Shown in pieces: positions 1 through 8,324 of a stretch of 64,000 nucleotides of DNA (within the stretch, counting starts at the first letter, position 1; each line of letters begins with the position of its first letter). The stretch covers positions 186,001 through 250,000 of the forward strand of contig NZ_KB898646.1 in the NCBI RefSeq assembly GCF_000377665.1, written 5' to 3'. This DNA comes from Vreelandella zhanjiangensis DSM 21076 (GTDB lineage Bacteria; Pseudomonadota; Gammaproteobacteria; Pseudomonadales; Halomonadaceae). The position numbers were made by a program, and so were the translations under genes. A model generated the notes under the pieces. That model had not been told where the DNA came from, searched no databases, and worked only from the letters and a program-made list of their open reading frames with translations.

Positions 1-2375
1 AGCGCTGTCGCGGCGTTATCGAACAGAACCGGTTCACGGATGTTTTCCCACCAATAGGTAGCACCTAAGGCACTACCTTGGCTGAGTTCACCGGTGACGG
101 TTGAGTAATAGGGGAGCTGCGTCTCACGTGGCGTAATCGTGCTTAATGCCTCAATCACGCCACTTTGAATACTGTCCATGGCCGGGCTATGGAAGGCATA
201 ATCCAACGGCAGGCGTTTGGCAAACGTGCTTTGCTCGCTTAACGCTGCCTCAAGCGCGGTTAATTGATCGTTATCACCGGCCAGCGTAATTCCTTTGGGG
301 CTGTTGATACCTGCCAGGCACACCTGATTGAATTCTGGCTTGGCAAGCCAGGGGGCAATGTCCTCAGCGCTCATGGCAACCGCGGTCATTCCACCCATGC
401 CCCGGGTTTTGCCTTGATAGAAGCTGCGGTAGTAGATCACTTTTACAGCGTCTTCAAGACTTAACGCGCCCGCCGCCCAGGCGGCGGCGACTTCACCCAC
501 GCTGTGTCCAAATACCGCTGCCGGCATGACGCCCTGCGCTTTCAACCATTCGGTTAAGGCGACTTGCAGCGCAAACAGGGCGGGCTGGGCAATTTCGGTA
601 AGCTCAAAACGGTTCTCGCCATTTTGACCGACAAGTTCGGCACGTAGCGAGAAATTACCGTACTGCTGGAACAAGGCGTCCACGCGGTCAATAGCCTCGG
701 CAAATACCGGGGCCGACTCGAGCAGGTCGCGGCCCATGGTTTCCCATTGGCAGCCATTGCCGTCATATACAAAGACAGGCCCGCGGGCATTGGTTAACCG
801 CTCCAGGGTGGTAACGCTTGGGGTATCCCCCTCTGCGTACTGGTTCAGCGCCGCGGCGGCCTCTTCTGGCGTTTTCGCAAAGCAGAGCGCACCAAATGCG
901 TGCTGTTCACGATGATGGAATAGCGTATGGGCAATATCGTAAAACGCACTGCTGCCATTAGCGCTGTCTTGGTTATGGCTGGCGGTAAAGTGCGCCGCGA
1001 GATTCTGGGCCGTCGCGGTAAGCGCTTCCTGGCTTTTGGCACTTAGCCGAATAGGCACGGCGTGAGCAGGCGCGGGCGCTTGGCTAGGCGCTGATGATTT
1101 TTCAGGCGCACTTTCCAGAATGACGTGGGCGTTAGCGCCGCCAAAGCCAAACGAGTTAATCCCGATCACCAGGCGACCCTCTTTTTTCAAGGGCTGGGCC
1201 TTGGTGACGACGTGCAGATTCCACTCATCAAATTTAATGCGCGGATTAAGCTTGCGAATACCGATGGTGGCGGGCACTTCGCGGTGCTGCAAGCTGTAAA
1301 GCGCTTTAGCAAGGCCGGCTACCCCTGACGCAGTTTCCAGGTGGCCGACGTTACTTTTGATAGAGCCGATCAGCAGCGGCGTTTGGCGATGTTTGCCCAA
1401 GGCTTCGCCAATGGCGCGGGTTTCTATCGGATCACCTACAGCGGTGCCCGTGCCGTGGGCTTCCAGGTAGTCGATCTCGTCGGGGCTGATGCCTGCCTGC
1501 GCATAGGCGCGGCGCATCAGGTCAGTCTGTGCGCTGGGGTTGGGCACCGTGATGCCCGATTTATGACCATCGGTATTCACTGCCGAGCCAGCCACTACTG
1601 CCAAAATATTGTCGCCATCAGCGATGGCCTGGTCGTAGTCCTTGAGCAGGAAAAGCCCAGCGCCTTCAGAGCGTACGTAGCCATTGCCTGATTCATCGAA
1701 CACCTGGCAGCGACCGGTCGGCGACAGCATGCTCGCCTTGGAGAAAATAATAAAACCGTACGGGTGCAGATGAAGGCTGATACCGCCAGCCAGCGCCATG
1801 TTGGTTTCACCGCTGCGGATGGATTGGCAGGCTTGGTGAAACGCGACCATAGACGATGAGCAAGCCGTATCCAACGACATGCTGGGGCCGTGCAGGTCAA
1901 ACACGTAAGACAGACGGTTTGAGGCAATGCTGGATGTATTGCCCGTGGCGGTAGAGGCATCAATGGCCGCCATGTCATCGGCCATACGGTACGAGTAATC
2001 AAGGCTGGCAACGCCCAGGAACACCCCACATTGGCTGCCACGCAGGCTGCTGGGCACGATGCCGGCGCTTTCGATGGCTTCCCAGGCAAGCTCTAGCAGC
2101 ATGCGCTGCTGAGGGTCCATATTGGCTGCTTCGCGGGGTGAAATGCCAAAGAACTCGGCATCGAATCCACTAATATCACCAAGGCTACCCGCGGCAAACG
2201 TGACGCTGGTGCCGGGATGACGCTTGTCCGGGTGCCAGAAAGCGTCATGGCTCCAGCGGTCAGGCGCCACTTGGGTAACTAAATCTTTTTCGGCTTGCAG
2301 GTCCTGCCAGAACGTTTCAGGGGTGGTGCCGGGGAAACGATGGGCGGCGCCGATAATGGCAACGCGTTTAGTCAT
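1..2375 (-). CDS. Type I polyketide synthase, N-terminal part (KS-AT), truncated by window edge
   Basis: Open from an ATG at 2375 to the window edge, about 791 codons visible. Residues 1-~420 form a ketosynthase: active-site Cys172 in DTACSSS, His307 in EAHGTGT and His345 in SNVGHLE, so the condensing triad is complete. An acyltransferase follows, with catalytic Ser625 in GHSVGE. Further modules (KR, ACP and others) would lie beyond coordinate 1. The start codon overlaps the stop of the preceding sulfatase-like gene (ATGA), implying translational coupling. KpsC, KpsS, an SDR and a membrane sulfatase-like protein precede it. That context matches RkpA of rhizobial K-antigen loci and WcbR of Burkholderia capsule loci, so I infer a fatty-acyl/polyketide moiety for a capsule or its lipid carrier rather than a secreted polyketide. 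Product and module count cannot be told from this fragment. Confidence 0.9.
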   Translation of the reverse strand, partial: MTKRVAIIGAAHRFPGTTPETFWQDLQAEKDLVTQVAPDRWSHDAFWHPDKRHPGTSVTFAAGSLGDISGFDAEFFGISPREAANMDPQQRMLLELAWEAIESAGIVPSSLRGSQCGVFLGVASLDYSYRMADDMAAIDASTATGNTSSIASNRLSYVFDLHGPSMSLDTACSSSMVAFHQACQSIRSGETNMALAGGISLHLHPYGFIIFSKASMLSPTGRCQVFDESGNGYVRSEGAGLFLLKDYDQAIADGDNILAVVAGSAVNTDGHKSGITVPNPSAQTDLMRRAYAQAGISPDEIDYLEAHGTGTAVGDPIETRAIGEALGKHRQTPLLIGSIKSNVGHLETASGVAGLAKALYSLQHREVPATIGIRKLNPRIKFDEWNLHVVTKAQPLKKEGRLVIGINSFGFGGANAHVILESAPEKSSAPSQAPAPAHAVPIRLSAKSQEALTATAQNLAAHFTASHNQDSANGSSAFYDIAHTLFHHREQHAFGALCFAKTPEEAAAALNQYAEGDTPSVTTLERLTNARGPVFVYDGNGCQWETMGRDLLESAPVFAEAIDRVDALFQQYGNFSLRAELVGQNGENRFELTEIAQPALFALQVALTEWLKAQGVMPAAVFGHSVGEVAAAWAAGALSLEDAVKVIYYRSFYQGKTRGMGGMTAVAMSAEDIAPWLAKPEFNQVCLAGINSPKGITLAGDNDQLTALEAALSEQSTFAKRLPLDYAFHSPAMDSIQSGVIEALSTITPRETQLPYYSTVTGELSQGSALGATYWWENIREPVLFDNAATA

Positions 2376-4030
2376 TCTTGCTCCTGAGGTTCTGGTTCTG
2401 CCTTGATCACATCGCTACTTATATCGTGTCCAAACGCTTGTTTAAATAGCTGGACGCCAAGTTCGTTGGCTGCCAGCGAGTACGGCTCATGCTGGTGCTG
2501 TGCTATATCGCATGATCGTACCTGAGACTGACTGGGCAATTCCGTTGACCATATCATGTAAGGTGTATGACTCGCAGGCGGTGAAAAGTATTCATACGCT
2601 GCCGGTAAAATCGGTACATGATCACCATACCAGCCTAGCAGCCCCGGCCTTTTAGCCTCATTTAAAGTATCTTTAACACTGGCCAGCATTTTGTCGGCCT
2701 CACCCAAATGGCGCAAATACACCGATAAATCGCGTAAGTGCGTGGGCAGTGGCCAGGGCGCCGTGGGAAGCGTAACCGCTAAACTTTCTTGCAGAGGCGC
2801 TTCCAAGTGTAGCGGGCCGTGGTTTTCCATGGTAATCACGAACACGAAAAGCGGTCTATTATCGCTATCTTCAAGCAGTCGTCCAACCTTTCGTGCCACG
2901 GCTAAGTCGCCAATGTACTGGCCTTGCCTATCGCTACTCTCAAAACTACTGATATCGATGAACTGATCGAACCCTAAAAGAGGGATCACCTTGTGGCGCA
3001 TATAAAAGCTGGCGGGGTAGGGGTGTATGCATACCGTACGGTAACCCGCTGCCTGAAACGTGCTCGCCAAGCTGGGGAGAGGATGGCGTGCCAGCGTACG
3101 ATAGGGGTTGAATTGACGCGCCCCCCAAGCGTTGGGCGAAAGCCCGGTGAGCACCGCGCATTCGGTGCGCACGGTATTGGCGCCCCAGGCGGGCACGCTT
3201 AGCTCACCATGCTGTAGGGCTTGTTTACGCGTCGCATCAAAATGCGTCAATAAGCTGTCGCTGACATCCGTATACCAGGGTCTCGGGTCGAAAAACGATT
3301 CGCTTTGTACCAACACGACATTGGGCCGCGTTTCAGACGAGGCCTCAGATGATAACGGTGCGCGGTGCTCTTCTTTCAGATGATGGGCTAACTGATAAAA
3401 CGGCGATTGTTCCGGTGCAGGTGCGGAAGAGCGCATTAACGCAATGCCGTAAGTCCAAAGGCTTGCGAATAGCCCCAGGCGGTCCATGTCATCAACCGGG
3501 TTCAGCGTAATCGGCGCAAGCGCCCGCCAACCTAACGTAACAAGCAGTACGCCTGATACGCTTAACAATAAGCAGTAGGTGATAAAGCTTTGCCCACCCC
3601 AGCGCGATACCAGCGAAGGCTCCCAGTAAAGAAACGCCCCGATAGCTGCCGCTCCTGCGCCAATCGCGGCGATGGCAAGGCCTGTTCCAAAAAAGGGTAC
3701 ATAAAGGCGTGGGTGGAGGATAGCATCCCAGAAGTATTCAAAATCGTGGCAAATAAACGGCTCGTTCAGCGTGCGTGATTTGGTATTACTGGACTGCACG
3801 ACAACCAGCTGTAGCGAAAGAATGAAAATCACCGCAAACCAGGGCCGTTGAAGCACTAAAACAAATGCGCCAAACAGCAATAACCAGCTGCCCAGGTGCA
3901 CGCTGTTGGCCGCCAGGGCACGTCGCCAAAGCGGGCGAGGGCGCGGGTTGAGCAGCGCTTCAAAAATGATCGTTCCCAGCAGTCCAATCAATAAAGGCCA
4001 TAACAGCTGAATAGACAGTGAGGTGGCCAT
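2372..4030 (-). CDS. Membrane-bound sulfatase/phosphoglycerol-transferase-like protein (RkpI-type)
   Basis: 552 residues. About five N-terminal membrane helices (residues ~8-190) precede an alkaline-phosphatase-superfamily domain of the LTA-synthase/sulfatase type: NVVLVQSESFFDPRP, then NTVRTECAVLTGLSP in the position of the nucleophile Thr, and WYGDHVPILP near the C-terminus, a typical metal-binding GDH. The ATG at 4030 follows the upstream TAA by one base and has GGGAGG upstream; a longer reading from 4063 would run into the SDR gene. It is coupled to the PKS by an ATGA overlap. Enzymes of this fold move phosphoglycerol, phosphoethanolamine or sulfate groups at the outer face of the inner membrane. 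Here it probably modifies the PKS-derived lipid or the capsule. The substrate is unknown. Confidence 0.8.
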   Translation of the reverse strand: MATSLSIQLLWPLLIGLLGTIIFEALLNPRPRPLWRRALAANSVHLGSWLLLFGAFVLVLQRPWFAVIFILSLQLVVVQSSNTKSRTLNEPFICHDFEYFWDAILHPRLYVPFFGTGLAIAAIGAGAAAIGAFLYWEPSLVSRWGGQSFITYCLLLSVSGVLLVTLGWRALAPITLNPVDDMDRLGLFASLWTYGIALMRSSAPAPEQSPFYQLAHHLKEEHRAPLSSEASSETRPNVVLVQSESFFDPRPWYTDVSDSLLTHFDATRKQALQHGELSVPAWGANTVRTECAVLTGLSPNAWGARQFNPYRTLARHPLPSLASTFQAAGYRTVCIHPYPASFYMRHKVIPLLGFDQFIDISSFESSDRQGQYIGDLAVARKVGRLLEDSDNRPLFVFVITMENHGPLHLEAPLQESLAVTLPTAPWPLPTHLRDLSVYLRHLGEADKMLASVKDTLNEAKRPGLLGWYGDHVPILPAAYEYFSPPASHTPYMIWSTELPSQSQVRSCDIAQHQHEPYSLAANELGVQLFKQAFGHDISSDVIKAEPEPQEQE

Positions 4031-4031
4031 A

Positions 4032-4838
4032 TTAGACACCTCCCGGGTGGTCGAGATGATCAAAGCCCAGGCGCTTGATTAACCACTGGGAAATACCGGC
4101 GGGCAGCACCGCCAGCCACCAGGTACCGAAATTAAGCGGAAAAGGAAAGCTGATGCGCGCCCGGTTAGCCTCAATGCCGCGCTTGATCACTTTGGCGGCC
4201 CGCTCAGGTGGCCATTCGAAGGGCTTGGGGCCGGGCATGGCGTTGCACATGGGTGACGTTACATAGCCAGGCATCACCACCGTCACACCAATGCCGTGAG
4301 GGGCCAGCAGGCCGCGCAGGCCTTCACCGTAAGCTTTAATGCCTGCTTTGCTGGCGCTATAAGTCGGTGTGGAAGGCAGGCCGTGCCACCCGGCAAGCGA
4401 GCTGATAAATACCAGCTGGCCGCTGCCCCGTGCCTGCATCGCGGGTACCAAATGCTGAGCCATGGCGATCGGCGTTTTCAGGTTGATATCCAACAGCGCC
4501 TGCACGTCACTCCACGGTTCGAGTGCCCCTGACGCTTGGGGATGGGTGTTTTTGCCCGCAGTGGCTATCACGATATCCGGCAGGTGTTCTGCACAAAGGC
4601 CGTGGAGCCACTGCGCGAGCGCTGTCTCATCAGTCAGATTGACCGAGGCAGTGGTCACTTGCGCACCCTGTTCGCGACAGGTATCGGCCAGGGCCGAGAG
4701 CACCTCTTGCTGCCGACCATGCAGCACTAAATGGGTGTGCTGATTGGCGTAGGCTTTGGCCAACGCACCGCCAATGGCGCCCGTTGCTCCGGTAATCAGT
4801 ACGCAGCGCTGGGTAGCGGGGTTCAATGCAGCACTCAC
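4032..4838 (-). CDS. Short-chain dehydrogenase/reductase, capsule locus (RkpH-like)
   Basis: 268 residues from a GTG at 4838, which overlaps the KpsS stop as GTGA and has GGAGA six bases upstream. A longer ATG reading from 5009 only translates KpsS sequence out of frame. It has the Rossmann motif TGATGAIGGALA near residue 20, a catalytic Ser in VFISSLAG and YxxxK in YSASKAGIKAYGE, so it is a complete classical SDR. The C-terminal ~30 residues (FPFPLNFGTWWLAVLPAG) are hydrophobic and may touch the membrane, as in SDRs acting on acyl lipids. Its place between kpsS and the sulfatase-like/PKS pair parallels RkpH/WcbP. I infer reduction of a keto group on the acyl chain made by the PKS. Confidence 0.85.
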   Translation of the reverse strand: MSAALNPATQRCVLITGATGAIGGALAKAYANQHTHLVLHGRQQEVLSALADTCREQGAQVTTASVNLTDETALAQWLHGLCAEHLPDIVIATAGKNTHPQASGALEPWSDVQALLDINLKTPIAMAQHLVPAMQARGSGQLVFISSLAGWHGLPSTPTYSASKAGIKAYGEGLRGLLAPHGIGVTVVMPGYVTSPMCNAMPGPKPFEWPPERAAKVIKRGIEANRARISFPFPLNFGTWWLAVLPAGISQWLIKRLGFDHLDHPGGV

Positions 4839-6070
4839 AGTAGTTTCTCCAGCGGCGATGGGCAGGCTTCCAGTATATGGGCTGCATTGTTGACGGCTAA
4901 GTCGATGCTGGGCTGGCAGTAAAAGCCACCGTTGACCTGCACGGTATGCATCACCGTGTTGCGGAAATAGGTAAAAAGCTCCTGGCTCGGCTTGGGCGGC
5001 TGATTCCAAAACTCATCCAGGCTTCCTTCATAGGTAAGCCCTGCGAGGTTGTAGATTGGATCACTCAGCGCAAAGGTAGGGCACTGCTTTTCCAGAGAAA
5101 CAAACCCAACGGTGCTGTTAACCGTTACGGTACCTACGGCATGTTTGATAAGTGTGTCTAAATTGCCTGACTCCAAATAGACGATGCGTTCTTGCAGGCC
5201 ATAAAACTGAGCCAGATGCTTGATGATTTTGGAGTAGTTCACCAGCCCCATGTCCAGCGGATGGTTTTTAATGCACAGCAGCGCATCGCCAGGCGCATGC
5301 TCGGCAAACGACCCCATTACATGATCCATCACTTCCTGCATATTGGCATAAGGCGAGTGGTCACGAATCTGGGCATCCGTATTGAGCTGAAGCGGTAATA
5401 TAAAATAGGGCTTGGCGCTTTCGATCAAGCTTTTAATCCGCTGGGCGTCCTGCTTTTTCCACTGCTTCAACAGCGTAAAACGCTTGATATAACCGGCGTA
5501 CTCGACTGGCGCCGTAATGGGCGCATGGTTACGGTAATGCGGCGCTACCAAAGGATTGGCTAGCCCGGCCAAGTGATAGGCAACATCGTGCATGGCGCGG
5601 ATCTTGAACGATGAACGAAAGCGTACGGGTGGGGGCATTTCAGGCAGCGCTTTGCCCGTTTCATAGAACCACGTGGGGTCACGAGGTAAAAGCGAATGCC
5701 CGTTAACACCATCGCGTTCAAGCGTCACCCAGAAAGGGCGAAAGTAGCCCTCTTCAAACACATGCGTGCGCACCCCGGCTTGCTGGGCATTATCCACGGC
5801 TGGCCGATGAATAGGCCGACGATCGCCAAACATGACCTGATCCGTGATCGCGTAGCGCTGCCAGAGCGATTCGATATAGGCCGGCAGTTCACTTAATGGG
5901 GCGCGAAATAAATGGTTTTCACTGTGGGTTCGTTGCCAGTAGGCGATATCGCCTGCGTTGAAGTTGACCTTTACCACGCGGTGGCCGTCGTCAGAAAGCC
6001 TACGTGCCAAACGCTGATAGAAGGGCGAGCAGACCCCCTGTAAAAATAAGAATGCGCGCTTTTGCTTCAA
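4835..6070 (-). CDS. kpsS: Capsule beta-Kdo transferase KpsS-like
   Basis: 411 residues. Family hallmarks are the opening FLFLQGVCSPFYQRLARRL, the segment FGDRRPIHRPAV and HVFEEGYFRPFWVTLE, followed by a conserved C-terminal stretch around TVNSTVGFVSL. In group 2 capsule systems KpsS adds the first Kdo to phosphatidylglycerol, starting the poly-Kdo linker at the inner membrane. No ATG is available. A TTG at 6070, one base after the KpsC stop with GGAAG eight bases upstream, fits best; another TTG at 6085 lacks a ribosome site. It overlaps the next gene by four bases. Length is normal for the family. Confidence 0.88.
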   Translation of the reverse strand: MKQKRAFLFLQGVCSPFYQRLARRLSDDGHRVVKVNFNAGDIAYWQRTHSENHLFRAPLSELPAYIESLWQRYAITDQVMFGDRRPIHRPAVDNAQQAGVRTHVFEEGYFRPFWVTLERDGVNGHSLLPRDPTWFYETGKALPEMPPPVRFRSSFKIRAMHDVAYHLAGLANPLVAPHYRNHAPITAPVEYAGYIKRFTLLKQWKKQDAQRIKSLIESAKPYFILPLQLNTDAQIRDHSPYANMQEVMDHVMGSFAEHAPGDALLCIKNHPLDMGLVNYSKIIKHLAQFYGLQERIVYLESGNLDTLIKHAVGTVTVNSTVGFVSLEKQCPTFALSDPIYNLAGLTYEGSLDEFWNQPPKPSQELFTYFRNTVMHTVQVNGGFYCQPSIDLAVNNAAHILEACPSPLEKLL

Positions 6071-6071
6071 C

Positions 6072-8120
6072 TCAATGTCTTCCAATCAATAAATTACGGT
6101 AAAGCCGGTAGAGACGCTGCTTCCATGTCAGCGTCGGCTGGTATGTTCTTGCCTGTTCTAAAAGACTAACGACGGTTTCCGCGTTGCAAAGCTGGCGGCT
6201 TAACGGGTCTACATAACATGGGTAAAGAATTAACGTACCGGCCACCAGCGCATCGAGCGATAAACGGCGAGAACGGCGCTCACAGTGCATGGCATCCTGC
6301 GTTAATCCCCAGCCAGCGTAAAACGGCATGCCGTAGGTTACGACCTCACGGTGACGTAATAGTGCCTCAAACCCCGTTAATGAACTCATGGTGTGAACCG
6401 CATCGACGCGCTCTAATAGCGTTGCGATATCCATGTGGCTTGCATCTAAATCATACAGGCGTTGGGCATCGGGTTCGAGTGCCCCTATGCGCGCACCACT
6501 TATCACATCAGGGTGAGCTTTATAGATGATGTAGGCGTCAGGATTGGCCGCGCGAACCGCTTTTAACAGCGCATTATTAGTACGTATCTGGGGCGAGCCC
6601 ATGGCAATAGAGGCGTCACTTTCGACTTGGCCCGGTACCAAAATCACCCGCTTATTGTACGGCAAATCGATAGAGCTGTGCCCGCGTACGTTGTATTTTG
6701 AGAGCTTTAACGCCACTAAGCGCTCTCGTAGCTGAGCCGCTCGCTCAAGCAGATCATCGCTAAACGCTGTGTGCTGGAGCAGTGTCTCCAGGTCGCTTGG
6801 CTGGCTCGGGTCGTAATAAATGCCCTGGGCGTCAATCACTAGCGAAAGTGGCTGGGTAAGATCCACGCCCAAACCCACTGAGCGAATGAAACCATCTTCG
6901 ATTCGCCATATGTGCGGCATAAGCGCTTTGTGCTGCTGCTCAAATTTATGATCAATACGGCTGGACCATACTAAAAGCTTTTGCGCAGGCGGTTTGTCAG
7001 GAAGCGCCGCTTGATAGGTAAGCGTTGCCGCGCTTCCCATAAAGTGATGAATAAAGCGCCGCTTCCAGGATGAAAAGCCACACGCCAACCATTCGCCGCG
7101 CAGCCGCTCCTGCTGGCGCTTTTGATCAGCAATCAATGCAATCGTCTCTTCGAGTGTGGCGGGCTTTAACGTATAGGGGTTGGCGTAACGCGTATAACGT
7201 AAATAGGCGGCGGCAAATACCTCGTTGAGCGAACGCCTTGTACGTCTGCGTGAGCAGGAAATCTGGTCTTGGGTTAATCCCCAGCTGGCGTAGAAGGGCA
7301 GGCCAAAACAGTGAACGCGTTTGCCAGCTAGCAAGGCTTCAAAACCTAATTGGCTAGTAACTACATATACATTATCAACCTGATCAAATAGCGCCCAGGG
7401 GTTGGTATCTTCACTAACGACGCGGCAGCGCGGATGGTTTTGCGCGTTGAGCAGATGCCCCTGTTTTTTACCGGCAATGACGTCTGGATGGATTTTGACT
7501 AGAATTTCCGCATCCGGATGGTCGCTCAGCGCGGCCTCCAGCATATGTTCAAAGCTTTTGGCGCTTGCGCCGCCAAATTCAATCGAGGCATCGCCTGCGG
7601 TTTGGTCAACCACCAGCACTCTCGCCCGTGCTGACTGATCTATAGTAAGGTCCGGCGCGTGATTATATTTTGAAAGACGGTAGTGGGTGAGCTGCTTGAT
7701 ACATCGCTCTGCCTGATGAAGTTCATCTTGCGTAAAAGTAGCGGTATTTAACCAGTTTTCGAGATCCGAGGGCCGTGAGGCATCGTAATAAATGCCGGTA
7801 TGGTCAACCACTACGCTATGCGCTTGAAACCCTTCCACCCCAAGGCCCAGCGAGCGCAAAAAGCCGTCTTCCAGAGCAATGTAAGGTAGCTTATGACGTT
7901 TGGCATAACGCCTTGCTCTAAGACTGGTAGGCTTTAAGCCCCAACCGATAACGGCGTCTGGCTTTTTTTGTAGTGGCCGCAGGCGAGAGAAGTGGCTAAA
8001 TTCAGACAGCAATGCGGGAAGCGTGTCTATTTTGCCGATGCCAGCTGATGTGTAACCTGCCGTACTTTTTGCCATGGGATCGTCATTAGTAACGGGAGAA
8101 GAAGTTAAGCGAGCGAACAT
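6072..8120 (-). CDS. kpsC: Capsule beta-Kdo transferase KpsC-like, two tandem modules
   Basis: About 682 residues with two homologous halves. Each has the pattern ...EDGF(L/I)RS(L/V)GLGV..., (G/Q)IYYD(A/P)S(R/Q)PSDLE..., KIHPDV or KAHPDVISG, and ...(L/T)GFEALL...GLPFYA.WGLTQD (second copy YGMPFYAGWGLTQD). This duplication is characteristic of KpsC, whose two glycosyltransferase modules alternately add beta-2,4 and beta-2,7 Kdo to the linker begun by KpsS. It is the first gene of the minus-strand operon. Start choice is uncertain: TTG at 8144, ATG at 8120 and ATG at 8075 are possible and none has a clear ribosome site. The upstream region to 8321 is AT-rich and is shared with the divergent GGDEF gene, so promoters for both probably lie there. 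Confidence 0.88.
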   Translation of the reverse strand: MFARLTSSPVTNDDPMAKSTAGYTSAGIGKIDTLPALLSEFSHFSRLRPLQKKPDAVIGWGLKPTSLRARRYAKRHKLPYIALEDGFLRSLGLGVEGFQAHSVVVDHTGIYYDASRPSDLENWLNTATFTQDELHQAERCIKQLTHYRLSKYNHAPDLTIDQSARARVLVVDQTAGDASIEFGGASAKSFEHMLEAALSDHPDAEILVKIHPDVIAGKKQGHLLNAQNHPRCRVVSEDTNPWALFDQVDNVYVVTSQLGFEALLAGKRVHCFGLPFYASWGLTQDQISCSRRRTRRSLNEVFAAAYLRYTRYANPYTLKPATLEETIALIADQKRQQERLRGEWLACGFSSWKRRFIHHFMGSAATLTYQAALPDKPPAQKLLVWSSRIDHKFEQQHKALMPHIWRIEDGFIRSVGLGVDLTQPLSLVIDAQGIYYDPSQPSDLETLLQHTAFSDDLLERAAQLRERLVALKLSKYNVRGHSSIDLPYNKRVILVPGQVESDASIAMGSPQIRTNNALLKAVRAANPDAYIIYKAHPDVISGARIGALEPDAQRLYDLDASHMDIATLLERVDAVHTMSSLTGFEALLRHREVVTYGMPFYAGWGLTQDAMHCERRSRRLSLDALVAGTLILYPCYVDPLSRQLCNAETVVSLLEQARTYQPTLTWKQRLYRLYRNLLIGRH

Positions 8121-8324
8121 ACGTGAAACAGGCGCGCTTATCAATTAAGCGCAGTGAGTACTTACTAATTTTAACCGAACAGCATAAATATCCGGATAGT
8201 TTAAATAAATTCGGATTAACTTTGGTTTAATCAACGCGCGCAATAATTATGTTTTTGGTAATTTAGCATTAGCCGTAAAATTAATACTGCATAGCATAGG
8301 GAAGTCTTCAAAAAAGGATAATTG

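Noticed and set aside
1595..2089. 164-codon minus-strand frame in the first 2.4 kb
   Set aside because: Out-of-frame reading of the ketosynthase domain, which is intact in another minus-strand frame.
4839..5009. N-terminal extension of the SDR gene to ATG 5009
   Set aside because: It would encode kpsS DNA in another frame; GTG 4838 has a ribosome site and the normal four-base overlap.
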